64,000 nucleotides of DNA from Amphiura filiformis (taxonomy: Eukaryota; Echinodermata; Ophiuroidea; Amphilepidida; Amphiuridae): assembly GCF_039555335.1 (NCBI RefSeq), contig NW_027305500.1, positions 496,001 through 560,000 on the forward strand. Direction: 5' to 3'. Made by a program: the position numbers and the translations under genes. Under the pieces are notes generated by a model. It worked only from the letters and a program-made list of their open reading frames with translations, had not been told where the DNA came from and ran no database searches. Shown here one piece after another: positions 33,398 through 43,954 of this stretch (positions within the stretch are counted from its first letter, which is position 1; the number at the start of each line of letters is the position of its first letter).

Positions 33398-34046
33398 CTA
33401 TCCCAGCAAACACACAACGTTTGAGGTTTAATGTCGGATTGGGTAATAAATGCAAAGAGTGAAAAACTCACTCCCCAAAAGAGTGATTCACTTATACAAC
33501 CACTCAAAAAAGAGTGAAATATGTTTTTTAAATTTAAAACCACTCAAAAAGAGTAAAAACCACTCTAAAAGAGTGAATTTCAACTCGGTCAAGGAGTCAA
33601 ATGAAGGACAACACGTTTTTACAGTTGTCCTTCATTTAACTACTTGAAAGAGTTAAAAATCACTCTTTTAGAGTGGTTTTCAGTCTTTTTAGAGTGGTTT
33701 TACAGTTTAAAAAACACATTACAATATTTTTGAGTGGTGTTATAAGTGAATCACTCGTTTGGGGAATGAGTTTTTTCACTCTTTTACATTTAGAAAGATA
33801 TAAAAACGTAAAAAAAGAATTATATACATTCATAAAACATTTTTGAAAACCGTATTTCATTAACTGTTGACAAAATATGTTGCCAACATGTTTTCCCAAA
33901 ATCAATGAAAATATTTTACAATAACGTTTTAAAAATATTTAAAAAAACGTATTCATGATCATTATATAACCCAACAGTTAAATGTTATTAAAACGTAGTG
34001 AATAAACTTAATCATGGTTATAAAAACATTATTTGTGCTTGCTAGT
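33398..34046. mobile_element. Family-C element interrupted by a palindrome
   Basis: Left piece: cccagcaaacacacaacg to about 33450. Right piece: 33786 to 34046 (tataacccaacagttaaatg, attatttgtgcttgctag). The inserted palindrome is listed separately. Confidence 0.65.
33455..33785. mobile_element. Palindromic insert built on AGAGTG/CACTCT
   Basis: Arms of about 160 bp pair around a centre near 33615 (gaaggacaacacgtttttac, agttgtccttc). The arms are studded with AAAAGAGTG and CACTCTTTT words. The small ORFs across it are artefacts. Confidence 0.75.
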
Positions 34047-34620
34047 TTAACCATGTTTGCGGGGAACTTGAAGGAAGAACATAAGTAAATTGATTTACAT
34101 CATCAACCCAGCTACACTCAGATACATTTTAATCATGCTGGGGCATCATTAGAAACATTTTCGACAATAATTTGGTTTTCGGTGCAAATCTGTTGATATT
34201 TTTTCTAAATAAAGTACAGCATGAATTCAATGAATATGGTCAACTTCTGAAATAGGTTTACTTTGTTTCATTACACTGCCATTGCTTCACACCAACAGGC
34301 CCACGCCGTACCCGAACACTGCACTCAATGATCCTCCAATGGTGAAACTATGATAGTACGATGATACAAGATAGACATACTTACGAAGTTAACTATAATT
34401 CGTCAACCTTTTGCTACTGTACGTGATATTACTTCATCCAGTGGGAAAATATTGGGAAATCAGGAAAGCCATTTCCAGGAAATTTCGGGGAACCGTTAAT
34501 GTACGTCCTAACCTTTGGTTTCTCTACTTTTTGGAAACTATGATTGTGCAATTCAAACAAATGCTTATGAAATTAGGGGAAATTAACCAGCCTGTTATTA
34601 TTGTCATTAAACATGTTACA
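34047..34620. other. Unannotated intergenic DNA
   Basis: No gene or element supported; the 74-codon ORF at 34411-34635 is unrecognised and runs into the next palindrome. Confidence 0.4.
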
Positions 34621-34621
34621 G

Positions 34622-35103
34622 TGATAAATTTGTGACTATTTTTGCATTTTTCTCAAAAAATAATAACACACTGGTAACAAAAGTTATGTATATTATAGGG
34701 GCAAGGAATCCAGTTACTACACTGGAATTTCAGTGACTCAAGACAAGCGGTGCGTTATTTATGATAAGAAAAGAGGTACCGCTAGAATGTACCTCACTTC
34801 TTTAACCACTTGTCTTGAATAATCACTGAAATTTGTAATTGGATTCCTTGCCCTATAATATACATACATTTTGTTACCAGCATAGCAGCGTTTGAAATAG
34901 GGCCGGTTAGCCGGCCATTGGCCTGTAACTTCTTGGCCCGGTCGGTAACTTTTCTGACTGCATCTAGTTGCCGGCCCGGCTGGCCGGTAACTTTTTAAGG
35001 TAAAGCCCGGCTGGCCTGTAACCTTTTGAGGCATATTTCGAACATTGGTTACCAGTGTGTAGTTATTTTTTGAGAAAAATACAAAATTAGTCACAAATTT
35101 ATC
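34622..35103. mobile_element. Palindromic MITE carrying a hAT insertion
   Basis: tgataaatttgtgactattt on the left pairs with the right end (ttagtcacaaatttatca); taggggcaaggaatcc pairs with ggattccttgcccta. The right arm is split by the 167-bp element at 34881-35047. Confidence 0.8.
34881..35047. mobile_element. 167-bp hAT-type MITE with 8-bp target duplication
   Basis: GTTACCAG lies at 34873-34880 and 35048-35055, directly either side. The ends (catagcagcgtttgaaatag and atatttcgaacattg) are imperfect reverse complements of CAxTGTTxGAAATA type. The interior has three variants of ggcc(g/t)gtaactttt. Removing the insert restores the arm of the host palindrome. Confidence 0.85.
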
Positions 35104-35502
35104 AAGGGGTGTAGTACCACCTAACCACCTTATTAAAGACATGGCAAATATTGCAAGAAATCCGGTACTTTTCCCGATACTCATGTGACTTTCTCAGCTT
35201 TTCTCGTTATGATTGGATATACGGCGTTTCAAAGCGTTTCATTTTCATTTCAGTCAAGTACACACGGTTTACAGATATCCATCAAAGTAAAACAAATTAA
35301 GCCAGTAATGATTGACATATCCACGTGACCCTAAGGGCGGAGTCTGACAAGCCGCCTACAAGTTTGGGATTACACAGGAAATCATACAACCTGGTTAAAG
35401 TCCCAAATTAAATAAAATGCCGTTTCTCAGTAAAGCAACCATGCACTAAACAATGGAACAATTTTTTTCCTACAGCATGAACCAGCCCAAACGTGACAGG
35501 CA
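35104..35502. other. Unannotated intergenic DNA
   Basis: No feature seen on either strand. Confidence 0.4.
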
Positions 35503-38206
35503 CACGTATATGGTTGGCTATTCGGATCATTACGTGTATTGATACGTGTATTCGAAATTTCGAATACGCGTAATAGAATAGGCCAATCAGCGTTTAGATT
35601 CGAGAACGTGGGTTACAATTTCGACCTCGTGAAACTGCCCGCATGTGATATCAAAGCAATTGGCACTTGTCCTCGTGCACTAATAACAAACTTCACTTAA
35701 TAATCAAAAGGCTTATAATTAGTACAAGAATAAGAAGCGGGGGAAGAATGTGAATGAAGATTATTTTGAAACGGACCCGATATAGCATTCATTTCTACAT
35801 ACTTACAAAGTATGATGTTTTGCATAACTTATTTTGCATAAAGAAACACCGCGCGATGTGAGTCGTAAGGGTGCAAACTACCAAATTACTGTTTCTCATC
35901 ATTTATTAGACATTCGGATAATCACCCCTAAAAACAGAAACATATAGTCATGCAGCGTACACTTTTAAAACATGTGTTTGAACCTGAGGTAGGCATAATA
36001 CTGCAGGTTTGAACATAAACACTAACTTATGCAGGATACACCTCATGCAGCCTACGCCTATACAGTAGGTATAGGAGGAGCTGAAGGTCACTGTATATTT
36101 ATCTTCTACCTGACCAGCATGCAAATGCCTCAGAATATAGACAACCGCAGGTCAAGGCTGTGTATGTGTTGTTCGGTATCGGCCCGGGGTATCGGCCGCT
36201 TTAGGGGCAGGATACGGTCACTGTTCTAATATTCTCTACTTTCAAAGAATAATTCATATTATAATTTATATGTAGCCTATAGCCTAATACTTTAGGATTC
36301 AATGTGGAGACAGATATATACAGATATTGCTAATTCATTTGTTACATACACTATCCGCTGTTTAAAATGTTTTTATTCCAGGACGGAATAAATGTAGGCC
36401 CTATTCCACATAGAATAAAGTTGGTACTAAGAGTGGAGTGTATATCCTATCTATTTTTTGCTACATCAGAAAATATTTCAACACGGAATAAATGCATTTT
36501 AATTTCCCCCAGAGAATTTTGGAAAAAGCATTTTGTATAAAGGAAGCCGATAGGCCTACCTTTAACCCTCATTTCTCCCCTTAAAAGGTACCGGTATGAA
36601 AATACCAAAAACGATGATCTTTTAGCATGTTCTGTTCATTCCCGTCATTTCTTACAAAAAACGGCGTGATGTAGCACGGAAGTTAAATTATCTCCGAATT
36701 TTTATCTGCAGTGAACGAGGTTGTTTACGTGCCTCGATTTAAATACACGGGCTTTAAAATTTCCCTCCCACGTTCTCGAAACTCAACGCTGATTGGCTAA
36801 ACTGTTCTATTACGTGTATTCGAAATTTCGAATACGCGCAATGGAACAGACCAATCAGCGTTGAGTTTCGAGAACGTGGGATGGAAATTTTAAAGCCCGT
36901 GTATTTAAATCGAGGCACGTAAACAACCTCGTTCACTGCAGATAAAAATTCGGAGATAATTTTAATCCTCACCGTGCTACATCACGCCGGTTTTTGTAAG
37001 AAATGACGGGAATGAACAGAACATGCTAAAAGATCAGAGAATAAAGTAGTTTTTGGTATTTTCATACCTTTTTAGGGGAGAAGGGTTAAAGGTAGGCCTA
37101 TCGGCTTCCTTTTATATAAAATGCTTTTTCAAAATTCCTTTGGGGAATTAAAATGCATTTATTCCGATGTTGAAATATTTTTTTTTTAGCTTTAAAAAAT
37201 AGTGTACACTCCATTCTTAATACCAACTTTATTCTATGTGGAATACATTTATTCCGTCCTGGAATAAAAACATTTTAAACAGCGGATAGTGTATGTAACA
37301 AATGAATTTATAGCAATATCTGTATCTGTCTCCACACTGAATCTCAGTAAGTATTAGGCTAGGCTACATATAATATGAATTATTCTTTGAAAGTAGAGAA
37401 TATTAGAACAGTGGCCGTATCCTGCCCCTAAAGCGGCCGATACCGAACAACACATACACAGCCTTGACCTGCGGTTAAGTAAATTCTGAGGGATTTGCAT
37501 GCTGGTCAGGTAGAAGATAAATATACAGAGTGACCTTCAGCTTCTCCGTGTTTGGTCAGACCTACCGTATAGGGGTAGGCTGCATGGGGTTTATCCTGCA
37601 TAAGTTGGTGTTCATGTTCAAACCTGACACCTACCTCAGGTTCAAACACATGTTAAGTGTACGCTGCATGACTGTATGTTTCTGTTTTAGGGATGATTAT
37701 CCTAATGTCTAATAAATGATGAGGGACAGTAATTTGGTAGTAGGCCTATGCACCCTTACAAATACACCTCGCGCGGGTTTCTTTATGCAAAATAAAAGTT
37801 ATGCAAAACATCATACTTTGTAAGTATGTAGAAATGAATGCTATACTAGTATCGGGTCCGTTTCAAAATCATCTTCATTCACATTCTTCTCCCGCTTCTT
37901 ATTCTTATAATAATTATTTTGATTATTAAGTGAAGTTTGTTATTAGTGCACGAGGACAAGTGCCAATTGCTTTGATATCACATGCGGGCAGTCTCACGAG
38001 GTCGAAATTGTAACCCACGTTCTCGAATCTAAACGCTGATTGGTTTATTCCATTACGCGTATTCGAAATTTCGAATACACGTATTAGTACACGTTATGAC
38101 CTGCTTAGCCAACCATATGATTGGTCTGTTCCATTGCGCGTATTCGAAATTTCGAATACACGTATTAATGAACGTTATGATCTGTTTAGCCAACCATACA
38201 CGTATA
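35503..38206. mobile_element. 2.7-kb giant palindrome: two head-to-head inverted-repeat elements
   Basis: The two arms (about 1.25 kb each) match in reverse complement over nearly their whole length. The palindromic core CGAAATTTCG, within GTATTCGAAATTTCGAATAC, occurs at 35553, 36821 (centre), 38064 and 38145. At every terminus it is followed by CCAATCAGCG and TTCGAGAACGTGGG pointing into the half. Each half thus has its own terminal inverted repeats of about 90 bp, and the two halves share the central terminus. The right end carries an extra 81-bp duplication of the terminus. No ORF longer than about 95 codons exists. Confidence 0.85.
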
Positions 38207-38394
38207 CTATATTTTGTTGTTGTTAATGCTCATTTTGTTATTGAGAGTAGTTGTGCTGAAGCATGGGAATTATTACAGATTATGATACATAAGGTTAATG
38301 CAGAATGGGCTTTAAGAATGCTAACTGGTCGAAAATATTGTTTCGCTATGTCGAAATTAGGTTTGTTATATCGAATATGAAATAAGGTTCGCTA
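38207..38394. other. Unannotated intergenic DNA
   Basis: Contains ttcgctatgtcgaaattagg and ggttcgctatgcctcaccct, small direct repeats leading into the telomere-like array. Confidence 0.4.
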
Positions 38395-38560
38395 TGCCTC
38401 ACCCTAACTCCAACCCTAACCCTCACCCTAACCCAACCCTAAACCTAAAGCTTGTCCTACTAACCCTCACCCCAACCATAACCATAAAGCCTGTCCTACG
38501 AACCCTCACCCTAACCCAATCCTAACCCTAAAACTAGCCATCCTAACCCTATTGTTATTC
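38395..38560. repeat. Degenerate telomere-like array
   Basis: Many variants of CCCTAACC/CCCTCACC over about 165 bp with a 60-bp higher-order repeat (aaagcttgtcctactaaccc, then aaagcctgtcctacgaaccc). gaatatgaaataa before the array and ttattcatattc after it can pair, so it may be carried by a small inverted-repeat element. Confidence 0.65.
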
Positions 38561-39250
38561 ATATTCAAGACATAGGTATAGCAGGCGGACACCGTTAAAG
38601 TTGGTATGAATGGGATGGGACATTCATGTTAAAGTGATAGTCGGTCCTAATTACATTGTCTACTTGCCAATAAAATTCCAGAACAACATCCAACGCTAAA
38701 AACAATTATCCTAGAACAACTCTATCCATGCCCGACAAACAACTGACTTTTTAAAATTTGGCCTGTGTATTTTTACCCGGGATGAACCTAGCCTGCCACC
38801 ACTAGCTAGAAATCATATCATTTCCACATCAGACTAACATCTTGATCGAGTGACCATACGCCGCCGCACACCGGGCAAGACGCGCCGACAAATTCATGGT
38901 AAACTGGAAAACGCAAAGTAGCCATGACTGTGATGATATGAAGACTTTATGACATCATTTATAGTTATTTTTAATTAATAATTTCAATGCCACCTCCGTT
39001 CGTCAGTGGAAATCACTTATAAACAATCGACGTAAGTGTGTTGTTAGCAGTTGCACAGAAGCGGAAACGTGATGTTATGATAATAAGTCATTTGGCAATC
39101 ACGTTTAAAGGATCATACCAACCATGCCAACTGATAATGACTTCAGTTTATGCAGATGCACTTGCCAGAGATAGAGCATTTATATGCAGACGATACTGAC
39201 TTAAGGATATCATGATACATACATGTACAACTTTACTAGTCTGCTAATAA
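38561..39250. other. 5' flank of the Ig-receptor gene
   Basis: This is the only stretch in the window with little visible repeat structure. No TATA box or transcription-factor cluster can be assigned with confidence. It presumably contains the promoter and 5' untranslated sequence of the gene that begins at 39279. Confidence 0.4.
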
Positions 39251-39251
39251 T

Positions 39252-39271
39252 ATATTTATTACCTTCATCAG
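39252..39271 (+). promoter_or_regulatory. Possible splice acceptor just before the start codon
   Basis: atatttattaccttcatcag ends seven bases upstream of the ATG. If used, the gene has a 5' UTR intron and a single coding exon, a common arrangement for intronless-looking ORFs. This is inferred from the motif only. Confidence 0.35.
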
Positions 39272-39278
39272 CTGAAAA

Positions 39279-41900
39279 ATGGCGGGATATTATAATTGTC
39301 GAATGCATCGTCTGCAAACACTATCTTTACTTCCATTTTTAGTGATTTTTATATCGTCTGTTTTTGGAGCTAGTTTTCGTGAAGAACCAATGAGCAAAGA
39401 AATATCAGTTGGCGAATCTGTGACTTTACACTGTGCCGTAGATGGGAACTTAGAAGGAGTGTCTGTATTTTGGTGGAATATAAACGCATCAAGAGCAATA
39501 AATGACAATACCCGCATTGGTGCTAGATATTTATCACAGGACCAAATTGACCGATATAGTATTACTGGTGATCCATCTCAAGGCGAATTTAACTTTCATA
39601 TAAGTTCTGCGACTTATGCGGATATCGCAACATATTCGTGCCGAATTTGGGACGGTACATTGTGGCATTTTTCACGTCAGGTAAATTTGAATGTAGTGCG
39701 TGAGACACCTGAGTGTACATTACAAGCAAACCTCCCTGTTGATGTCGGGAACGTCATAAGACTATCCTGTCGTTCTTACAGCACTGATCCAAACGTTCAG
39801 CTACATTGGTTAAGTAAAGGTAGATTAATTCAAAGTCTACCCAATTTATCATCAACAACATTGTCGGTTATACAACACACCTTGACTGAACAAGACTACG
39901 ATGTACCTTTTATGTGCCTTCAAGCTACTGAATATCAACGAAAAGCCTGTCAAATTGTACCCCTTCATAGACAGATATCTGTTATTGTGCAAGATCGATT
40001 AACCACCGCTTATGACGGTGATGTTGCCTCATTTCAATGTACCACAGGATTTGCCAAAACTTCGCTCACCTATTCGTGGTTTGTTGATGGGGTTCTACAG
40101 CAAGAATCAACAGATGTACTTGAGTTAAGTGTACATGCTTCAAATAATGGAACCATTGTTACTTGTAAAGTTCGAGATTCTGAAAGTGGACTATCGGGAG
40201 AAAATGACGCCATGTTGTTAGTCGTACCTCGGCCTTCGACAACACCGACGGGCCCAGCGACTACAAACAAAGCAACAACTATCGCAGATACGAAAGCTAT
40301 AGGTTTGGTATCAAATTCAGAGAAAACGGAAACGTCAACTTCAATAATGGACACCAGCACAAGATCTGGACCTAAAACTAAAGCTATCCTTCGCAGCAAA
40401 ATTCCACAAGCTACTAGTGTTGATAGCAACACCGAGATACCGACGCCGGTAAATGTAGAGATCGAGAATTCCAGAAAAGACGGATCTGGAAAATCTTCAT
40501 CTTCAGAAGACAATGATTTCATGACAGCTTTTATACTTGGTTCTGTTCTTGTAGGATTGTTATTGATTATTTTAATCGTTGTGCTTTTGATGTTTTTGGC
40601 TCGGCAATCGAGGCAAAGACGCACGGACCTTGGTGACGGTGGTGACGAAAAAGAGGGATCTAATGGCGAAACTATGCCATTAGGAGTCGTCACTACTGAA
40701 GATTCAGTAGACTCCAATGCAGGATATGTACATACATCACCAAAACAAGTGAAAGGTAAAGAAGGAGGTATTAAAGAGACTAATGTGGATTACGCAGTAC
40801 TTGATCCTAATAATGTTGACGATGATTCTTTGAGCGGTTTCCGAATGAGTAACGAAGTCCTCGCCGCAAATAGTGATTTACAAGATTCTAAAAAAACAAA
40901 TGATAATGTGTATAGAACATATTCAAGTAGTATAAGAGACAGTTTGAATTCTAGTATTTCTGCTTATGCTATTTCAAATGTCACAACTTCTACAACTCTC
41001 TCCGATACCATGGATACCCCGCCATTACCGCGTACGGCACGACCGTCGCAACGCTGTAACAGTTTACAGCGCCCCCTACCAGCGGAGCCAAAATCTCCAC
41101 TGCTAAAATCCACTACTCCAAAACGTTACACTTACATGGCACCGTTAGAATTTAACACAGATACGAGTCCTGTACATACATCTCCTCCTCTTAGTCCACG
41201 TCTTTTGGACACTCAACGTGTGTTATGTATGGAGGCATTGGGCGAAGACGATTATGCCGAAATTAGCGACATGGCTCAAAAATCGTCTGCGTACAAACAA
41301 TCGTCACAGCAGACGACAGGAGAGTTAACGCGGCTAAAAAGTATTGGTGAAATGTCTTCTACGCCTTCAGTAGAAAGTCAGGAAGACTCGGCTTTGGGTA
41401 GTGGTTCTTCAATGGAAGCTTTGACTTCAGATGAATGTCCTTATGCAACAATAGGGGATGAACAGGCACGAAGAAATAGGCAATGTCTAAATCAGATTTA
41501 TGTGCCACCTGCACCACCGAGTTCCCCCAGTGCAGATAGTGGCGACCCAGATGACATGGTTATAGTATCGATAGAAGACATTCTAGAAGCAGAGCAAGAA
41601 AATGCCTCTCATCACACTACTTCTTCTAAAAAATCTAAAATGCCTGTATATGCCAAAGTTGATAAGTCGAAAAAGAAATCACGAATTGAGACACCTAAAT
41701 CGCCAAAATCACCCAAGTCACCTAAAAATAAAGTTAGTAAAACATTATCATGGCAATCGTGGTTGGAAAATGTTGTAAATCATGGGTCGACAGATGGGAA
41801 AGCTAAGGATAAAACGCAAGGAGGAGATTCAGAGCCTACAGATCAACTACCTGCTTATGCTACAGTGTGGCGTGAGGAACAAGTTACAAGTGCGAGTTAA
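39279..41900 (+). CDS. Type I membrane receptor: three Ig domains, long Tyr-motif cytoplasmic tail
   Basis: 873 codons in one open frame. The ATG has A at -3 and G at +4. Residues 1-30 are a signal peptide (hydrophobic core LSLLPFLVIFISSVFG). Ig1: Cys52-Cys121, Trp65/66, DIATYSC motif. Ig2: Cys164-Cys213, Trp177, plus Cys146 and Cys224 that may form a further bridge. Ig3: Cys254-Cys296, Trp267. N-glycosylation sites at 69, 189 and 290. A Ser/Thr-rich stalk spans about 317-410; the membrane helix is about 414-441, followed by RQSRQRR. The 430-residue tail has YAVL505, YAEI659, YATI722, YAKV791 and YATV860, of the kind SHP-type SH2 domains bind. The first, VDYAVL, fits the ITIM consensus. It also has YMAP619, YVPP741, an SH3-type RPLPAEP and a basic KSPK run (805-817). 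Likely a surface adhesion or immune-type signalling receptor; ligand and orthologue are not identifiable here. Confidence 0.93.
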   Translation: MAGYYNCRMHRLQTLSLLPFLVIFISSVFGASFREEPMSKEISVGESVTLHCAVDGNLEGVSVFWWNINASRAINDNTRIGARYLSQDQIDRYSITGDPSQGEFNFHISSATYADIATYSCRIWDGTLWHFSRQVNLNVVRETPECTLQANLPVDVGNVIRLSCRSYSTDPNVQLHWLSKGRLIQSLPNLSSTTLSVIQHTLTEQDYDVPFMCLQATEYQRKACQIVPLHRQISVIVQDRLTTAYDGDVASFQCTTGFAKTSLTYSWFVDGVLQQESTDVLELSVHASNNGTIVTCKVRDSESGLSGENDAMLLVVPRPSTTPTGPATTNKATTIADTKAIGLVSNSEKTETSTSIMDTSTRSGPKTKAILRSKIPQATSVDSNTEIPTPVNVEIENSRKDGSGKSSSSEDNDFMTAFILGSVLVGLLLIILIVVLLMFLARQSRQRRTDLGDGGDEKEGSNGETMPLGVVTTEDSVDSNAGYVHTSPKQVKGKEGGIKETNVDYAVLDPNNVDDDSLSGFRMSNEVLAANSDLQDSKKTNDNVYRTYSSSIRDSLNSSISAYAISNVTTSTTLSDTMDTPPLPRTARPSQRCNSLQRPLPAEPKSPLLKSTTPKRYTYMAPLEFNTDTSPVHTSPPLSPRLLDTQRVLCMEALGEDDYAEISDMAQKSSAYKQSSQQTTGELTRLKSIGEMSSTPSVESQEDSALGSGSSMEALTSDECPYATIGDEQARRNRQCLNQIYVPPAPPSSPSADSGDPDDMVIVSIEDILEAEQENASHHTTSSKKSKMPVYAKVDKSKKKSRIETPKSPKSPKSPKNKVSKTLSWQSWLENVVNHGSTDGKAKDKTQGGDSEPTDQLPAYATVWREEQVTSAS

Positions 41901-42265
41901 TTATCCAACATACATGTAGTAAAACTATGTTTCCAAAGCAAAAAGGCATGTTAATGGCATTGCAGTTAATCTAGTTTGAACTTTTTTAGGAGGCAAATAA
42001 AAGGAACACGTACGTTACCAGTGCGAGTTAATTATTCAACATATATGTCGTGAAATTTTGTTTCCAAATCTAAAAAGGCAGGTTAATGGCATTGCAGTTA
42101 ATCTAGTTTGAACTTTTTAGGAGACAGATAATAGGAACAAGTTGCGAGTGCGAGTTAATTATTCAACATATATGTCGTGAAATGTCGTAATGACATTCAG
42201 TTACTGTGTTTGAGCTTTTTAGGAGGTAGATAATAAGTTGCAAGTGCGAGTATACGTTCCAACGT
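41886..42265 (+). repeat. Tandem repeat that includes the receptor's stop codon
   Basis: GTGCGAGTTAA, the last codons and stop of the receptor (41890-41900), recurs at 42021 and 42148, and as GTGCGAGTATA at 42244. The following sequence (attattcaacatatatgtcg, ttaatctagtttgaactttt, taggag) recurs with it. Units are 131, 127 and 96 bp. Most or all of the array would lie in the 3' UTR. An AATAAA at 41996 falls in the first unit. Confidence 0.85.
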
Positions 42266-42463
42266 AATAACATTGCTGTGTTTTTACTTGACGTGGATAA
42301 GTACGAAAAGTCATATACTCTCCTAATTTGCAGTACATAAGAACTCGTTGTGATCCTTTTGTGATATTCATTATAAATCTTATTTTTCTAAAACAAAAAA
42401 GTGAAACAAAAGATCATTGATATCGTCACAATTGTAAATTAAATTTGTGAGAAGTTAACTTAC

Positions 42464-42469
42464 AATAAA
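42464..42469 (+). terminator. Candidate polyadenylation signal of the Ig receptor
   Basis: AATAAA in tacaataaagcattatt, 564 bp after the stop codon. It lies inside the first unit of the 3.4-kb duplication, so an identical signal occurs at 45864. An earlier AATAAA at 41996 could be used instead. Confidence 0.5.
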
Positions 42470-42544
42470 GCATTATTAAACCATGTATCAGGTATGGTTT
42501 AGTCTAGACACTAGGCACGGGCTGAAAGATAATACACTAGCATC

Positions 42545-42740
42545 CACAACATGCGCATCTATCCGGACACAATTCTTTGACCCCAATACATTTGCACATT
42601 CATTGAATGACCTTTGACAATTTGGGTACAAAAACTCACACTCGGCAACTTGAGGTCAAATTTCGCACTTTGATTGTATAATATAAGTTATTGAACTACG
42701 CCATTAGCATTAGGCCATTGGACCATAGTGATACTATAGT
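42545..42740. mobile_element. Family-B fragment (repeated at 45943-46140)
   Basis: ttgaccccaatacatttgca, attgaatgacctttgacaat and acttgaggtcaaatttcgca match the element at 22336-22700. Only one half is present here. Confidence 0.6.
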
Positions 42741-43242
42741 AGATGTTTCTTTGCCTTCACAAAGTAAGATGACACATGTAAGGGAAGTGTACGTTTCGAA
42801 TTCTAATTCATAACAAGATATATTACACGCTGTCGCTATGCGACAAGCGATTGATATTTGACCAATCAAGTAGAGCGCTTTTTGCTGTTTTAGAAGCTGA
42901 TTGGTCCACAACGTATATTTAGCATCGTTTATTATAGTTGCTAGCGTTTACATGTCATCAGTAAACGTGAACACACATAGCCAGAAATATTGTGCATTAA
43001 ATATGACATTAACTTCTGGTATTCTATGTGAGAACATTTTGACTGCTCAGTGCCAGAAATAGGTAAATGCAATAGCTGCCATATATAGATGCCATGTGTA
43101 GATGAGTACAATACACTGTGTGTAAATTGCCTTGTTCACAGAGCATATATAATTTGCACTTACCATGCTTACCCACTTCTTGCACTGAGTAGTCGATTTT
43201 GAGTATTAAGTTAAGGGATCTAAAATTAGCGTTTATTGCGTT

Positions 43243-43876
43243 TCGACAGTATTTTTTGTGGGACATGAGAGCACCTCAGACCTATCGAATTGCATTCTGA
43301 ATACGAAGCATGTCTTTCTGATATCAAATAATTTTCATTTTTGAAAATCACAATATAATACAAATTTTATGACAAATTATAAAAATTTGATATTTTTCAA
43401 ATTTTTGATTATAACAGTCCTCGAAGTAAATTATATAAATCTAATTAAATATTCTCAAAGTGTATGTAGTGTAGGAGGAAAAGCCGACGGTCAATTGAAA
43501 ATTTTGACCTTTCATATTGAAGATATGGATTTTTCCCCAAAAAGACCTATTTTTTTGTGTGTTTTGGGGAAAAAAATCCATATCTTCAATACGAAAGGTC
43601 AAAATTTTCAACTGATCGTCGGCTTTTCATCCCACCTACATACACTTTATGTATAAATCATCAGATTTATAAAATTTACTTCAAGTACTGTTAAATATCA
43701 AAAATATCAATTTTTAATGATTTGCCATAAAATGTGTATTAAATTGCGAACTTCAAAAATCAAAATTATTTGATATCAGAATGACATTCTTCGTATTCAG
43801 AATGCAATTCGATATGTCTGATGTGCTCTAATGTCCCAAAATAAATACTGTCCAAACGTTCATACCCCACCCCTTA
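43243..43876. mobile_element. Family-A palindromic element in unit 1
   Basis: The element runs from cgacagtattttttgtggga to ttcataccccacccctt. The centre pairs (gacggtcaattgaaaatttt against aaaattttcaactgatcgtc). Its right terminus is complete; the left lacks the first 15 or so bases. A 95-codon ORF across the centre is an artefact. Confidence 0.8.
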
Positions 43877-43954
43877 AAGGCATAGTTTCATTTCTGTCAT
43901 TGTTATTTAATGGTTTTGATATAACAATAGACCATTATTAATTCCTCGAAAGCC

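Noticed and set aside
34759..35184. 141-codon minus-strand ORF
   Set aside because: It runs through two nested MITEs and changes character at their boundaries.
40070..40717. 215-codon minus-strand ORF inside the Ig receptor
   Set aside because: It is the antisense shadow of the receptor frame; Ser/Val-rich with no motif, while the plus strand has clear Ig, membrane and Tyr motifs.
43369..43656. 95-codon ORF in the family-A element
   Set aside because: It reads across the centre of a palindrome and mirrors itself; no protein features.
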